64,000 nt of DNA from Paraburkholderia phenazinium (GCF_900141745.1 NZ_FSRM01000002.1:310001-374000); one strand, 5' to 3'. Counted from the stretch's first letter, positions 38,557 through 47,933 are shown. The notes: generated from the letters alone by a model not told the origin. Program-made: numbers and translations.

Positions 38557-39327
38557 TCAAACGCCTTTGATTTCGCCGCCATCCATCCGCAACGCCGAGC
38601 CCACCATCCAGCGACCCGCTGGCGACAGCACGAACGCCATCAATTCCGCGATGTCCTCAGGATTGCCGTAACGCGTGATGCCGACTTGCGCCGGAAACTT
38701 CTCGAGCGCTTCTTCCAGAGTCATACCGTGAGCCGGCGCGTACTTCTCCATATACGTACGGCGACGATTGGTCATCACCGGGCCGGGCAGCACGCTATTC
38801 ACCTGCACGCCATCCGCAATGCCGCGATCTGCGAAAGCCTTGGCCATCGCGACGATCGCCGCGTTGACTGTCCCAACCGCGCCGTAACCCGACTTCGGAG
38901 CCTGGGCCGAATTTCCCGATGTGAAAATGACCGAGCCTTCCGACTTCTTGAGCGACTCCCACGCGTGAACCGCGAGCCGCCGCGCGCCATGCAATTTCAG
39001 CGCAAAACCGTCGTCCCACTGCTCGTCCGTCATGTCGAGCACATCGATCTGAGGAACCGCGCCGGCGATATTGACCACCGCGTCGATACGCCCGAACTTC
39101 GCCAGTGTCTGGTCGACGGTTTCCTTGGCGGCGGCCGGTATGCGCAGGTCCGCGCCCAGCGGCAGCGGTTCGGCGCCCGCGGCGCGCACCGCCTCGGCGG
39201 TCTCTTCCAACAACTCCGTGCTGCGGGCCACCAACACCAGCCCGCCAAAGTCTTTAGCGAGGCGAATTGCGGTTGCCCGTCCGATCCCACGGCTGGCCCC
39301 AGTTACGATCGCGATACGATTGCTCAT
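38557..39327 (-). CDS. SDR-family protein lacking the catalytic lysine
   Basis: A 256-residue Rossmann protein. The cofactor motif TGASRGIG (residues 9-16) and NIAG (87-90) are classical. The active site is odd: Tyr148 is present in SGYGAVGTVNAA, but the invariant Lys four residues later (Y-x-x-x-K) is Gly152. A lysine is not seen nearby until AMAKAF. The C-terminus GSALRMDGGEIKGV is normal for the family. It may have altered or weak oxidoreductase activity. It is divergent from the IlvD-like gene and 40 bp before the aldolase. Confidence 0.85.
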   Translation of the reverse strand: MSNRIAIVTGASRGIGRATAIRLAKDFGGLVLVARSTELLEETAEAVRAAGAEPLPLGADLRIPAAAKETVDQTLAKFGRIDAVVNIAGAVPQIDVLDMTDEQWDDGFALKLHGARRLAVHAWESLKKSEGSVIFTSGNSAQAPKSGYGAVGTVNAAIVAMAKAFADRGIADGVQVNSVLPGPVMTNRRRTYMEKYAPAHGMTLEEALEKFPAQVGITRYGNPEDIAELMAFVLSPAGRWMVGSALRMDGGEIKGV

Positions 39328-39620
39328 GTCGAATTCCTCCGGTTGGTTTAACGCGTTTCATTGCGCCGTCACGTCTCGGCGCTTGAGACCAGTATCGGAC
39401 AAGGAGCCATGACGAGCTATGCAGTTGGGTTCATACCTGCTATGACAGACCGACCCTGCCGTCCACGTGATTCCCAGGGTTTTCCGAAAGACACGGCCCG
39501 GCCCGATGCGCTCCGGGCCCAATGCGCTCTAGAATGGCAATTCGCCTTCCCGTATGGCGGTTGCGCTGCTCAGAGGGCGCCTATATTCACAAGCCTCTAC
39601 AAGCCGAACGGAATAACAGC

Positions 39621-41432
39621 ATGTCAAACCACTCATCCCCCGACAGTCCTCAGAATGGTTCACCGTCACGCCTGCGCAGCCGCCGCTGGTTCGACGATCC
39701 CGCCGATCCGGGCATGACGGCGCTGTATCTCGAGCGCTACATGAACTACGGGATTACCCGAGAGGAGCTGCAGTCGGGCAAACCGATCATCGGGATTGCG
39801 CAGACAGGGTCGGACCTTGCGCCGTGTAACCGCCACCATCTCGAGCTGGCGACCCGTGTGCGCGACGGCATTCGTGACGCCGGCGGCATCCCCCTTGAGT
39901 TTCCGGTCCATCCGATCCAGGAGACGGGCAAGCGCCCCACTGCCGCGCTCGACCGCAATCTGGCGTACCTCGGCCTCGTCGAAATCCTGCACGGCTATCC
40001 CATCGACGGTGTCGTGCTCACCACCGGTTGCGACAAAACCACGCCAGCGTGCCTGATGGCGGCGGCGACCGTGAATATCCCGGCCATCGTGCTCTCGGGC
40101 GGCCCGATGCTCGACGGCTGGTGGCACGGCAAGCTCGCAGGTTCCGGCACGGTCATCTGGGACGCGCGCAAGCGCCTCGCCGGCGGAGAGATCGACTACG
40201 AGGAATTCATGAACATGGTGTCCTCGTCGGCACCCTCCGTCGGCCATTGCAATACGATGGGCACCGCCCTGTCGATGAACTCGCTCGCCGAAGCATTGGG
40301 TATGTCGCTGCCGGGCTGCGCGGCGATTCCGGCGCCGCATCGCGAGCGCGGCTGGATGGCGTATCGCACGGGCAAACGCATCGTCGAGATGGTCGCGGAG
40401 AATCTGCGCCCGTCGGATGTCATGACCAAAGAGGCTTTCGAAAACGCGGTCGTGGCCGCTGCCGCACTTGGTGCATCGTCAAACTGTCCGATCCATATGG
40501 TCGCGATCGCCCGGCACATGGGCGTCGAACATTCGCTCGACGACTGGCAACGACTGGGACCGGACGTTCCGCTGCTTGTCGATTGCCAGCCGGCCGGCCG
40601 CTTTCTGGGCGAAGCATTCCATCGCGCAGGTGGCGTCCCCGGCGTGATGCGCGAGCTGCTCAACGCGGGCAAGCTGAACGGCGACGTACGTACGGTTTCC
40701 GGCCGCACGCTTGCCGAGGATCTCGCGGAAGTCGTCGAGCCCGATCGCGAAGTGATCCGCAGCTACCAGCAGCCGCTCAAGGAAGCAGCGGGTTACGTGG
40801 TGATGTCCGGCAATCTGTTCGACAGCGCCGTGATGAAAATCAGCGTGATCGACCAGGCGTTCCGCAAACGCTTCCTCGCCGATCCTGAGCATCCCGATGT
40901 GTTCGAAGGGAAAGCGATCGTATTCGAAGGGCCGGAGGACTATCACGCGCGCATCGAAGATCCGCAACTGGGCGTCGACGAGCGCTCTATCCTCGTGATT
41001 CGCAACTGCGGGCCGGTCGGTTATCCGGGCGGTGCCGAAGTGGTCAACATGCAGCCGCCTGCGGCGTTGCTCAAGCAAGGCGTCGACACGCTGCCGACTC
41101 TCGGCGACGGCCGTCAAAGCGGTACCTCGGCCACGCCTTCGATTCTCAACGTTTCGCCGGAAGCGGCAGTCGGCGGCGGGCTTGCGTTGCTGCAAACCGG
41201 CGATCGGGTCCGCATCGACCTGAACTCGCGCAAGGTCGACGTGATGATCCCCGAGAGCGAACTGGCAGCACGCCGCGCACAGTGGAAAGCGCCTGTTCTG
41301 CAGAACAAAACGCCGTGGGAAGAGATCTATCGCAGCATGGTAGGTCAGCAGGCGAGCGGCGCATGCCTCGAGCCGGCAACGCTGTATCTCAACATCCTGG
41401 AAACGCGCGGCGAATCGCGCCATAACCACTGA
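39621..41432 (+). CDS. IlvD/Edd-family dehydratase (likely sugar-acid dehydratase)
   Basis: A 603-residue Fe-S dehydratase. Cluster-binding Cys appear in LTTGCDKTTPACLM and VGHCNTMGTALSM, and RNCGPVGYPGGAEVVNMQPP is a conserved C-terminal block. The length and the W-F-D-D-P N-terminus resemble pentonate/hexonate dehydratases more than biosynthetic IlvD. It would make a 2-keto-3-deoxy sugar acid. The start at 39621 is after a weak GGAATAACAGC; an upstream frame begins in non-conserved sequence. It is divergent from the SDR-aldolase genes and convergent with the alcohol dehydrogenase. Confidence 0.88.
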   Translation: MSNHSSPDSPQNGSPSRLRSRRWFDDPADPGMTALYLERYMNYGITREELQSGKPIIGIAQTGSDLAPCNRHHLELATRVRDGIRDAGGIPLEFPVHPIQETGKRPTAALDRNLAYLGLVEILHGYPIDGVVLTTGCDKTTPACLMAAATVNIPAIVLSGGPMLDGWWHGKLAGSGTVIWDARKRLAGGEIDYEEFMNMVSSSAPSVGHCNTMGTALSMNSLAEALGMSLPGCAAIPAPHRERGWMAYRTGKRIVEMVAENLRPSDVMTKEAFENAVVAAAALGASSNCPIHMVAIARHMGVEHSLDDWQRLGPDVPLLVDCQPAGRFLGEAFHRAGGVPGVMRELLNAGKLNGDVRTVSGRTLAEDLAEVVEPDREVIRSYQQPLKEAAGYVVMSGNLFDSAVMKISVIDQAFRKRFLADPEHPDVFEGKAIVFEGPEDYHARIEDPQLGVDERSILVIRNCGPVGYPGGAEVVNMQPPAALLKQGVDTLPTLGDGRQSGTSATPSILNVSPEAAVGGGLALLQTGDRVRIDLNSRKVDVMIPESELAARRAQWKAPVLQNKTPWEEIYRSMVGQQASGACLEPATLYLNILETRGESRHNH

Positions 41433-41487
41433 TAAGGACGCGCCGATACGGCTACCAGCAAGCAGTCGTGCCGGCGCACCTTCTTCT

Positions 41488-42636
41488 TTAGAACCCCTGG
41501 AACGACTCTTCGAGCATGTCCCGATAGTCCGCAGGGCTTGCCTCGCGCGGATTAGTCTTGTGACTATGATCGGCGAGTGCGCCTTCGATAATCCTGTCGA
41601 ACTGCTCGCGCTCGACCCCAAGCGTCGACAAACGAGTCGGCAGCCCCAGGTCGGCCGTCATGCGCGCAATCGCGCTTTCTACGTTCGCTGGCGATTCCAG
41701 CCCCATTGCGCCTGCTAACCGCACCATTTTCCCTTCGCCCTGGACTGTAGGGGCTTCGCGATTGAAGCGGATCACCGCGGGAAGAAAGATCGCGTTCAAC
41801 GTTCCGTGATGCAGTTTCGGATTGATGCCGCCCAGCGAGTGGCTCAGGCTATGGACACATCCCAGCCCTTTCTGGAACGCAAGCGCTCCCTGCAATGAAG
41901 CACTCATCATGTTCAGACGTGCGGCGACGTTGCTGCCGTCACGCGTTGCAATCTCGATGTGACGCCATGCACGCCAAAGTCCGTCGAGGGCGATGCCATC
42001 GGCGGGCGGGTTAAACGCGGGCGACAGGAAGGTCTCGATGCAATGGGCAATGGCATCCATTCCCGTTGCTGCGGTGAGTTGCGCGGGCAACCCTAACGTG
42101 AGTTGCGGATCGCAGATTGCGGAACGGGGCACGACGTAGGGGGAAATGATGCCGAGCTTGCGGCCGTCATCGAGAATCAGGATGGCGCCGCGCCCCACTT
42201 CGCTGCCAGTGCCGGCAGTCGTTGGGACTGCGATAACCGGCGCCGTAGCCGATGTGATGCGCTGCAAGCCACCTTCGATAAGCGCGAACTGGCGCAAAGG
42301 TCCTTCGTGGGTCGCGCACACTGCGACGCCCTTGGCCAGATCGATCGAACTGCCTCCTCCTACCGCGATGACGCCATCGCACTGATTCTCCTTGTACATC
42401 GCGACAGCGGCCCGCACAGCCCGTTCGTTGGGGTTAGGAGGGGTGTCCAGAAAGATAGGGGGCTCGTGATCTGCCTGAAGAGCAATGAGCACCCTGTCGA
42501 TGAGGCCCGCGGCTTTCACGCCCGCGTCGGAGACGATCAGAGGACGTTTGATGCCGATCCGTGTGCATTCGTCAGGCAGTTTCGCAATCGCGCCGAAATC
42601 GAACTGGATCTGCGTGATGTAATTGATGAGCGACAT
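41488..42636 (-). CDS. Iron-containing alcohol dehydrogenase
   Basis: A 382-residue group III alcohol dehydrogenase / maleylacetate-reductase-type protein. The nucleotide motif GGGSSIDLAKG and metal-ligand region TGMDAIAHCIETFLSP plus HSLSHSLGG and KLHHGTLNA (metal His residues) are all present. It reduces aldehydes or ketones with NAD(P)H. The start at 42636 follows CTGGAGGCTTCCGATCC. In context it may reduce an aldehyde released by the class II aldolase; this is inference. Confidence 0.9.
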   Translation of the reverse strand: MSLINYITQIQFDFGAIAKLPDECTRIGIKRPLIVSDAGVKAAGLIDRVLIALQADHEPPIFLDTPPNPNERAVRAAVAMYKENQCDGVIAVGGGSSIDLAKGVAVCATHEGPLRQFALIEGGLQRITSATAPVIAVPTTAGTGSEVGRGAILILDDGRKLGIISPYVVPRSAICDPQLTLGLPAQLTAATGMDAIAHCIETFLSPAFNPPADGIALDGLWRAWRHIEIATRDGSNVAARLNMMSASLQGALAFQKGLGCVHSLSHSLGGINPKLHHGTLNAIFLPAVIRFNREAPTVQGEGKMVRLAGAMGLESPANVESAIARMTADLGLPTRLSTLGVEREQFDRIIEGALADHSHKTNPREASPADYRDMLEESFQGF

Positions 42637-42757
42637 GGATCGGAAGCCTCCAGAGTGGGGTTCGTGGCGACCGGCGGCACGGGATGAACAACGCGGCAGA
42701 GTGCATCGACTACATGGAAGTCGCAAAACATTGTCGCACCTTCTGGCTCAAGCATCC

Positions 42758-43588
42758 TCAGACCTTTTCGCAGATAGCCTGGATAAGCGCCGCACGCCCC
42801 TCGCTCAGATTGCGGCGAAGGTTGACGGTCGCTTGCCCGAACTCGGGCCCCATCACAGTGCCGAGTGCGAGCAGGGGTGGCGTCGAAGACTGCTTGCGTT
42901 CGGCTTCGCGCTCCAGAAACCAGCTGATCCCGGCTTCCGTGCAGTCGGTCCAAGACGTGATGCGGAACCCCTCCTTAGCGAGAACAGTGCGCATCTCGTC
43001 CGCCGTCACCAGGAAGCTTGACTCAGGCACGCTCGCCCACGGCACAGGGAAATGCAGGGGTTCGTTGGATGCAGCGATGACATCGAAGATGGCGAAATGG
43101 CCGCCAGAACGTAAAACGCGGCATGTTTCACCGTAAAGCGCAGCGCGGTCGCTAATGTTCATGGCAACGTGCTGCGTCCACGCGAGATCGAAAGCGTCGG
43201 CGGGGAACGGCAGCGAGAGCGCATTGCCGCGCTGATACGTGACCTTGCCTCCGAGACCCGAACGCTCGGCCAGAAACGTAGCAGCCTCGACGAACGACTG
43301 ACTGAGGTCGACGCCGTGCACCGTGCAGCCATAGGTTTCCGCCAGATAGCGCGACGGGCCGCCCAGCCCGGATCCGATATCGACAACACGGGTCGCCTCG
43401 GTGATCGGCAGGGCCTTCGCCAGTTCTACGGTGGCCGCGAGGCCGCGCGAATGAAACTGGTCAAGTTGAGCAAGATCTCGCGCAGAGAGTTGTTTCTCGC
43501 CGAGTCCGCTTTTGGCCAGAGCCGAGCGAAGGTGCTCGACCAGGCTCTCGCGCTCGTAATGCCGGGTGATCTCTGCTGCGTCGTCCAT
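42758..43588 (-). CDS. SAM-dependent methyltransferase (class I)
   Basis: A 276-residue methyltransferase. SAM motif I is VVDIGSGLGGPSRYLAE, motif II ends VHGVDLSQSFVEAA, and the acidic loop GNALSLPFPADAFD with WTQHVAMNI follows. This resembles small-molecule N- or O-methyltransferases of the sarcosine/UbiE type. The substrate is unknown. The start follows AAGGAGTACGAAG. It stands alone between the dehydrogenase and the small isomerase-like gene. Confidence 0.9.
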   Translation of the reverse strand: MDDAAEITRHYERESLVEHLRSALAKSGLGEKQLSARDLAQLDQFHSRGLAATVELAKALPITEATRVVDIGSGLGGPSRYLAETYGCTVHGVDLSQSFVEAATFLAERSGLGGKVTYQRGNALSLPFPADAFDLAWTQHVAMNISDRAALYGETCRVLRSGGHFAIFDVIAASNEPLHFPVPWASVPESSFLVTADEMRTVLAKEGFRITSWTDCTEAGISWFLEREAERKQSSTPPLLALGTVMGPEFGQATVNLRRNLSEGRAALIQAICEKV

Positions 43589-43743
43589 CTTCGTACTCCT
43601 TGGTGATGCACATCTTGATGCGGCTACGGATGCCGTAATTGCAGGCGATCCATCATCGGTGAAATCTCATCGAACGGTTCTTCAACGAGATCCGACACGT
43701 CAAACGGATCGCCATACGCTCACGGCTTATGACTTCACTGACT

Positions 43744-44034
43744 TCACTTGTTCTGGATCAGCATGCCAAGCGGGGCCAGCGGGCCGACCGGCAACAGTTC
43801 GTAGCTCATGACGCCGTCAGCCACGAGCGGCAACGTATCGAGCGTCGCCTTGGCTTGCTCGACCGATTCGACGTTCATCAGAAAGATCGGACCGCCCTTC
43901 TCACGAAACCAGAACTGCTCGACCTTGCCGTCGAGATAGAGCTTGAGTGTGGCCGGAACTTCGTTTGGCATATGCTGCTGGAGCTTCTCCGGTGTGAGGG
44001 TCGGCTTGGCGGATGCGATGGCAAAAACTTTCAT
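43744..44034 (-). CDS. Small muconolactone-isomerase-like / YciI-like protein
   Basis: A 96-residue single-domain protein of the ferredoxin-like dimeric alpha+beta barrel type. It has a KVEQFWFREKGGPIFLMNVESVEQAKATL core (given in part) and YELLPVGPLAPL near the end, a layout shared by muconolactone isomerases and YciI-like proteins. No catalytic residues can be assigned. The start at 44034 follows CAGGAGTTATCC. It lies downstream of the GlxA-type gene at 45145 on the same strand, 145 bp apart. Confidence 0.7.
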   Translation of the reverse strand: MKVFAIASAKPTLTPEKLQQHMPNEVPATLKLYLDGKVEQFWFREKGGPIFLMNVESVEQAKATLDTLPLVADGVMSYELLPVGPLAPLGMLIQNK

Positions 44035-44179
44035 GGATAACTCCTGGTTCAACGTTCATTGACAGAGACTGCGTGTTCATTGCTGCAAACAGCGCGATCG
44101 AGTCTAGTCTCTGAACCCCAGAACTCACACAGTCACAAACGCCAACTTTAGAGCCATTCGCGCCAGGCGCATCCGCGTG

Positions 44180-45145
44180 TCAGAGCAGGTCGGAACGGAG
44201 GTCGCGCACACCCCGTCCCAGACGTTGGCGCAGCAGCGTACGCAATGTCGCACCGTCGCCGTAGCCGACTTCGCTTGCGATCGCTTCGAGGTCGAGGCGT
44301 CCCCCGCGCAGAAGCGATTGTGCGTGCTCGACTCGCAGGTCCTGGAAGTACGCAAGCGGCGATTTGCCAAGCACCTCCTGGCAACGGCGCTGCAGCGAGC
44401 GCGTGCTCGTCGCGAGTGCGCTGGCAGCTTCCTGGAGCGAAAAGCCCGAGCGAAGATTTTTCCGCGACCACTGTTCGAAGCGTTGAATCAGCGGATCTGC
44501 CTGCGCGAGGTGATTGGGAATGATGTACGGCGCCTGCGAGGAGCGTATGTCGGCCAGCAGATAACGCGAGACGAGCGTGGCCAACTCGGGGCTCGCGCGC
44601 CGTATCAGCCAGAGAGCGAGATCGAGATGTCCCAAAGCCGCGCCGGCTGTCACACCTACATCCGACGGCACAAGCATGCGAGACTCGTCGAGCGACACAT
44701 TGGGGTAGCGTTGTCGAAACAGCGGGCCGAGCCACCACGTCGTCGTCGCTTCCTGCTGATCGAGAAGTCCGGTTTCCGCCACAAGAAATGTTCCGATACA
44801 GGACGCGGCGATCAGCGCTCCTTCGGCATGCCATTTCAGCAGTTGCGCTTTGGCCTGAACCACATCCGGTCTCGTGAGAGCGGGAATGAGCTGCTCAGGC
44901 GTGCCAGTGCTCAATGCCGGAACAACTACCCAGTCCGGTTTCAAACCTGCCGTTACGGGTTGCACAGGTATCGTCAGCCCTTGTCCGGACCGAACCCGCT
45001 TGCGCACGCCTACGATCGATACATCGAAACGCGGTGTGCCACCTAGTTGCGTGGCCGAGAATTTGTTGGCGAGCCCGAACGCGTCGAGCATGACAGTGAG
45101 CCCCGTATCGAAGAGCCCTTCAAGAGCGAGCACAGAAATGCGCAT
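44180..45145 (-). CDS. GlxA-family regulator (DJ-1/PfpI-like + AraC HTH)
   Basis: A 321-residue two-domain regulator. The nucleophile elbow is IAASCIGTFLVAETGLLD, and the C-terminal AraC domain contains SLQEAASALATSTRSLQRRCQEVLG and VGYGDGATLRTLLRQRLG. The start at 45145 is chosen because the DJ-1 fold starts there (MRISVLALEG) and GGAGG lies upstream; the longer frame to 45271 is Cys-rich non-coding. It is divergent from the SDR at 45343, its probable target. Confidence 0.9.
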   Translation of the reverse strand: MRISVLALEGLFDTGLTVMLDAFGLANKFSATQLGGTPRFDVSIVGVRKRVRSGQGLTIPVQPVTAGLKPDWVVVPALSTGTPEQLIPALTRPDVVQAKAQLLKWHAEGALIAASCIGTFLVAETGLLDQQEATTTWWLGPLFRQRYPNVSLDESRMLVPSDVGVTAGAALGHLDLALWLIRRASPELATLVSRYLLADIRSSQAPYIIPNHLAQADPLIQRFEQWSRKNLRSGFSLQEAASALATSTRSLQRRCQEVLGKSPLAYFQDLRVEHAQSLLRGGRLDLEAIASEVGYGDGATLRTLLRQRLGRGVRDLRSDLL

Positions 45146-45342
45146 GGCGTAAATACCTCCAAAGCCGGTATTTGCGACTCTACCAGCTATCACCTTCATG
45201 CGTATCCGGCGAGCCAGACATGCACATACGCAACAAGCGAAGGCCTTTACAACGCAGCTCTGCGCAAGCACAGTGGTGAGGTCAATGACGCCAAAGCAGC
45301 CTTAGGCGTCGAGCCTGGACTATCAAAAACGGAGACAACGAA

Positions 45343-46134
45343 ATGGATCTGAATTTACGCGGTAAGGTGGCTGTATTGACGGGAGCCAGCGTGGGTATCG
45401 GGCTGGCTGTGGCAGAGGCGTTCGCAGCGGAAGGCACGCATCTTCTGCTCGTGGCGCGCAATGAGGAGCGCCTGTCCGCTGCCGCAGCAGGCATCGCAAC
45501 GAAGTTCGGCGTGACCGCTGTGCCGGTCGCTTGCGATGTGTCGACTTCGGCAGGCGTCGACAAACTGGTTGCCGCCGCGAAGGAAAATTTCGGTGGCGCG
45601 GATATTGTCTTCAATAACGCGGGCACGGGCAGCAACGAAACGATCATGAACGCGCCCGATGAAAAGTGGCTCGCGTACTGGGACCTTCATGTGATGGCTG
45701 CAGTGCGCATCGCACGTGGCCTCGTACCTTTGATGAAAGCACGCGGCGGCGGCACGATCCTGAACAACGCATCGATTTGCGCAACACAGCCGCTCGGCTA
45801 CGAGCCGATCTATAACGTGACGAAAGCGGCGTTGATGATGTTGTCGAAGAATATGGCGAACGAATTCATACAGGACAACATCCGCGTGAATACGATTAAC
45901 CCGGGGCTCGTGCTCACACCCGACTGGATCAAGACCGCCAGGCAGTTGACGCAGGATTCAGGCGGCGATTGGGAGGGACATCTGCAGCAGGTCGCGGATG
46001 AGCATGCGCCTATCCGCAGGTTTGCGTCTCCGGAAGAGTTGGCCAACTTTATTGTGTTTCTTTGTTCCGACAAGGCTAGCTACAGCGTCGGGTCGACCTA
46101 CTTTGTCGATGGTGGGATGTTGAGGACGGTTTAG
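45343..46134 (+). CDS. SDR-family oxidoreductase
   Basis: A 263-residue classical short-chain dehydrogenase. Cofactor motif TGASVGIG, NNAG, catalytic Ser in NNASICATQ and the intact Y-N-V-T-K site are present, followed by INPGLVLTPDW. The C-terminus SVGSTYFVDGGM is typical. The ribosome-binding site is GGAGACAACGAA. It is divergent from a GlxA-type regulator. The substrate is unknown. Confidence 0.9.
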   Translation: MDLNLRGKVAVLTGASVGIGLAVAEAFAAEGTHLLLVARNEERLSAAAAGIATKFGVTAVPVACDVSTSAGVDKLVAAAKENFGGADIVFNNAGTGSNETIMNAPDEKWLAYWDLHVMAAVRIARGLVPLMKARGGGTILNNASICATQPLGYEPIYNVTKAALMMLSKNMANEFIQDNIRVNTINPGLVLTPDWIKTARQLTQDSGGDWEGHLQQVADEHAPIRRFASPEELANFIVFLCSDKASYSVGSTYFVDGGMLRTV

Positions 46135-46210
46135 GGAGACTGCATGCGCCATGCAAGTGCAAGCAACAATCGACGCGCCCGGCGCTAGACAACCATTAAA
46201 TTAGCTGGCA

Positions 46211-46235
46211 GGATTCATCCATCGCGGATGAATCC
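46211..46235 (+). other. Perfect hairpin in the metG leader region
   Basis: GGATTCATCC (46211-46220) and GGATGAATCC (46226-46235) form a perfect 10-bp stem with a 5-nt loop. There is no T-tract. It may belong to a structured leader of the downstream synthetase gene, or end the SDR transcript. Confidence 0.45.
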
Positions 46236-46267
46236 GCCGATTCTTCGTTGAATTTAACCCCAACACA

Positions 46268-46336
46268 ATGCAAGCTAGCCAAGTCCTCCTTCGTTCGATG
46301 CGTATGCCCCTGGCAGGTTCTCCCCCCAGGCGCTGA
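46268..46336 (+). CDS. Possible short leader peptide upstream of metG
   Basis: A 22-codon frame (MQASQVLLRSMRMPLAGSPPRR) ends 23 bp before a terminator hairpin and contains three Met codons, two of them close together (residues 11 and 13). This layout would fit ribosome-mediated attenuation by methionyl-tRNA supply. There is no clear ribosome-binding site, so I rate it low. Confidence 0.25.
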   Translation: MQASQVLLRSMRMPLAGSPPRR

Positions 46337-46353
46337 GGGCTTTTTTGCTTCTG

Positions 46354-46388
46354 AAAAAGGGACGCCGCAGGCGTCCCTTTTCTTTTTT
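46354..46388 (+). terminator. Attenuator-like intrinsic terminator directly before metG
   Basis: GGGACGCC (46359-46366) and GGCGTCCC (46370-46377) form a perfect stem with a GCA loop, flanked by AAAAA and TTTTCTTTTTT. The T-tract ends 10 bp before the metG ATG and abuts its ribosome-binding site (GGAG), so unless it is bypassed it would end transcription just before the gene. That placement points to conditional termination. No T-box consensus is visible. Confidence 0.75.
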
Positions 46389-46397
46389 GGAGCGGCA

Positions 46398-47933
46398 ATG
46401 TCATACCGATACATCACCACGCCGATTTACTACGTAAACGATCGGCCGCATCTGGGCCATGCTTACGCCAGCGTGCATGCTGACATCATGGCCCGCTACC
46501 TGCGTGCTGCCGGTCACCAGGTCCTGCTGCTAACGGGCGCCGACGAGCACGGCGAGAAGATCGCCAAGGCCGCCCTGCAGGCCAACGAGGCGCCACAAGT
46601 GTTTGTGGAACGCCACGCACAGAGCTTCAAGGAAGCGTGGCGGCGCCTCGCAGTCAAGCCCGACATATTCGTTCGCACCACGAACCCCGCGCACGCCAGG
46701 GTGGTGTCCGATTGCCTGACACGGCTCTTTAATGCAGGGGATATCTACCTGGCGGACTACGAGGGGCTTTATTCGATCGGTCAGGAGCGCTTTGTCACTG
46801 AGAAGGAACTGGTGGATGGCAAACTTCCTGAAGACAAGGAACCGCCTGTGTTGCGGCGCGAACCCAATTATTTCTTCCGCATGGAAGCGCATCGCGAATG
46901 GATGCGTCAGCTGTTGCTGGACACGCCAGACCTGATTCAGCCCGTGCAATACCGCAACGAGATATTGAAGCTGCTGGAACAGCCGATAGGTGACCTGAGT
47001 ATTTCGCGTCCCGTGGATCGTCTCGACTGGGGCATCCCGATTCCGTGGGATGCCGGACATGTTACGTACGTATGGTTCGACGCGCTCCTCAGCTACGTTT
47101 CGCCACTGGGTTATCCCGACCAGCCTGCCTTCGCTGATTACTGGCCGTCGGTGCGGCATGTGATCGGCAAGGACATCCTGCGCACGCACACGCTCTTCTG
47201 GTTGAGCATGACCCATGCATTGGGAATCGCGCCGTATCAGCGCTTGCATGTTTCCGGACACCTGCTCGGTTCCGATGGCCGCAAGATGAGCAAGTCGCTC
47301 GGCAATGGCGTCGATCCGCTGGAGGCCGCCGATACCTACGGTGTCGATACGCTGCGCTACACGCTAATCCGGGAGGTCAGCTTCGGCTTCGACGGAATCG
47401 TTAGTAACGCAGTGATCGAACAACGCCTGAATCGGGATCTCGCCGACGATCTGGGCAATCTGGCCGCGCGCACGCTGGCCATGGCGATGAAATATCGCGG
47501 CGGGACGGTGCCTGCGCCGAAGGCCTATGAAGCGCGCGAGGAAGCGATCATCGGCTGGTCGAACGAACTGCCCGGCATCGTTCTGGCGCTAGTGGAAGAA
47601 ATGAAACTGAGTCGCGCGGTGGAACAGGTAATGGATTTCGTCAAACACCTGAACGGCTACGTTGCGAGCAGCGCGCCATGGGCACTGGCAAAGGATTCCA
47701 ACGCGTCGGACCAGTTGGATACGGTGCTCTATACGCTGTTAGAAGCGCTTTGCAGCGTCAGCAATCTTTTGCATCCTGTGATGCCGGGCAAGATGGAGGA
47801 GTTGCGAGGCTTGCTTGGGGTTTCCGCCGAAGCGCAGTGGAATCTGCCTTGGGGTCATGGCGTAAGACCGGGGACGCAGGTCAAGGAAGGCATCCTGTTT
47901 CCAAAGCGGCCGGGCGCTGAACACCCGGACTAG
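46398..47933 (+). CDS. metG: Compact methionyl-tRNA synthetase
   Basis: A 511-residue class I MetRS. HIGH-type motif HLGH is at residues 18-21 and RKMSKSLGN near residue 296. The zinc-knuckle region that usually reads C-x-x-C is GLYSIGQERFV here, so the protein is of the zinc-free type, and the C-terminal dimerisation (tRNA-binding) domain common in housekeeping proteobacterial MetG is absent. It charges tRNA-Met. Given the different architecture it is probably a second copy beside a standard metG elsewhere; such duplicates can be stress-regulated or inhibitor-tolerant. An attenuator-like terminator directly precedes it. Confidence 0.92.
   Translation: MSYRYITTPIYYVNDRPHLGHAYASVHADIMARYLRAAGHQVLLLTGADEHGEKIAKAALQANEAPQVFVERHAQSFKEAWRRLAVKPDIFVRTTNPAHARVVSDCLTRLFNAGDIYLADYEGLYSIGQERFVTEKELVDGKLPEDKEPPVLRREPNYFFRMEAHREWMRQLLLDTPDLIQPVQYRNEILKLLEQPIGDLSISRPVDRLDWGIPIPWDAGHVTYVWFDALLSYVSPLGYPDQPAFADYWPSVRHVIGKDILRTHTLFWLSMTHALGIAPYQRLHVSGHLLGSDGRKMSKSLGNGVDPLEAADTYGVDTLRYTLIREVSFGFDGIVSNAVIEQRLNRDLADDLGNLAARTLAMAMKYRGGTVPAPKAYEAREEAIIGWSNELPGIVLALVEEMKLSRAVEQVMDFVKHLNGYVASSAPWALAKDSNASDQLDTVLYTLLEALCSVSNLLHPVMPGKMEELRGLLGVSAEAQWNLPWGHGVRPGTQVKEGILFPKRPGAEHPD

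Noticed and set aside
46135..46397. T-box leader before metG
   Set aside because: No T-box core sequence or specifier stem-loop was seen; only the terminator, a hairpin and a possible leader peptide remain.
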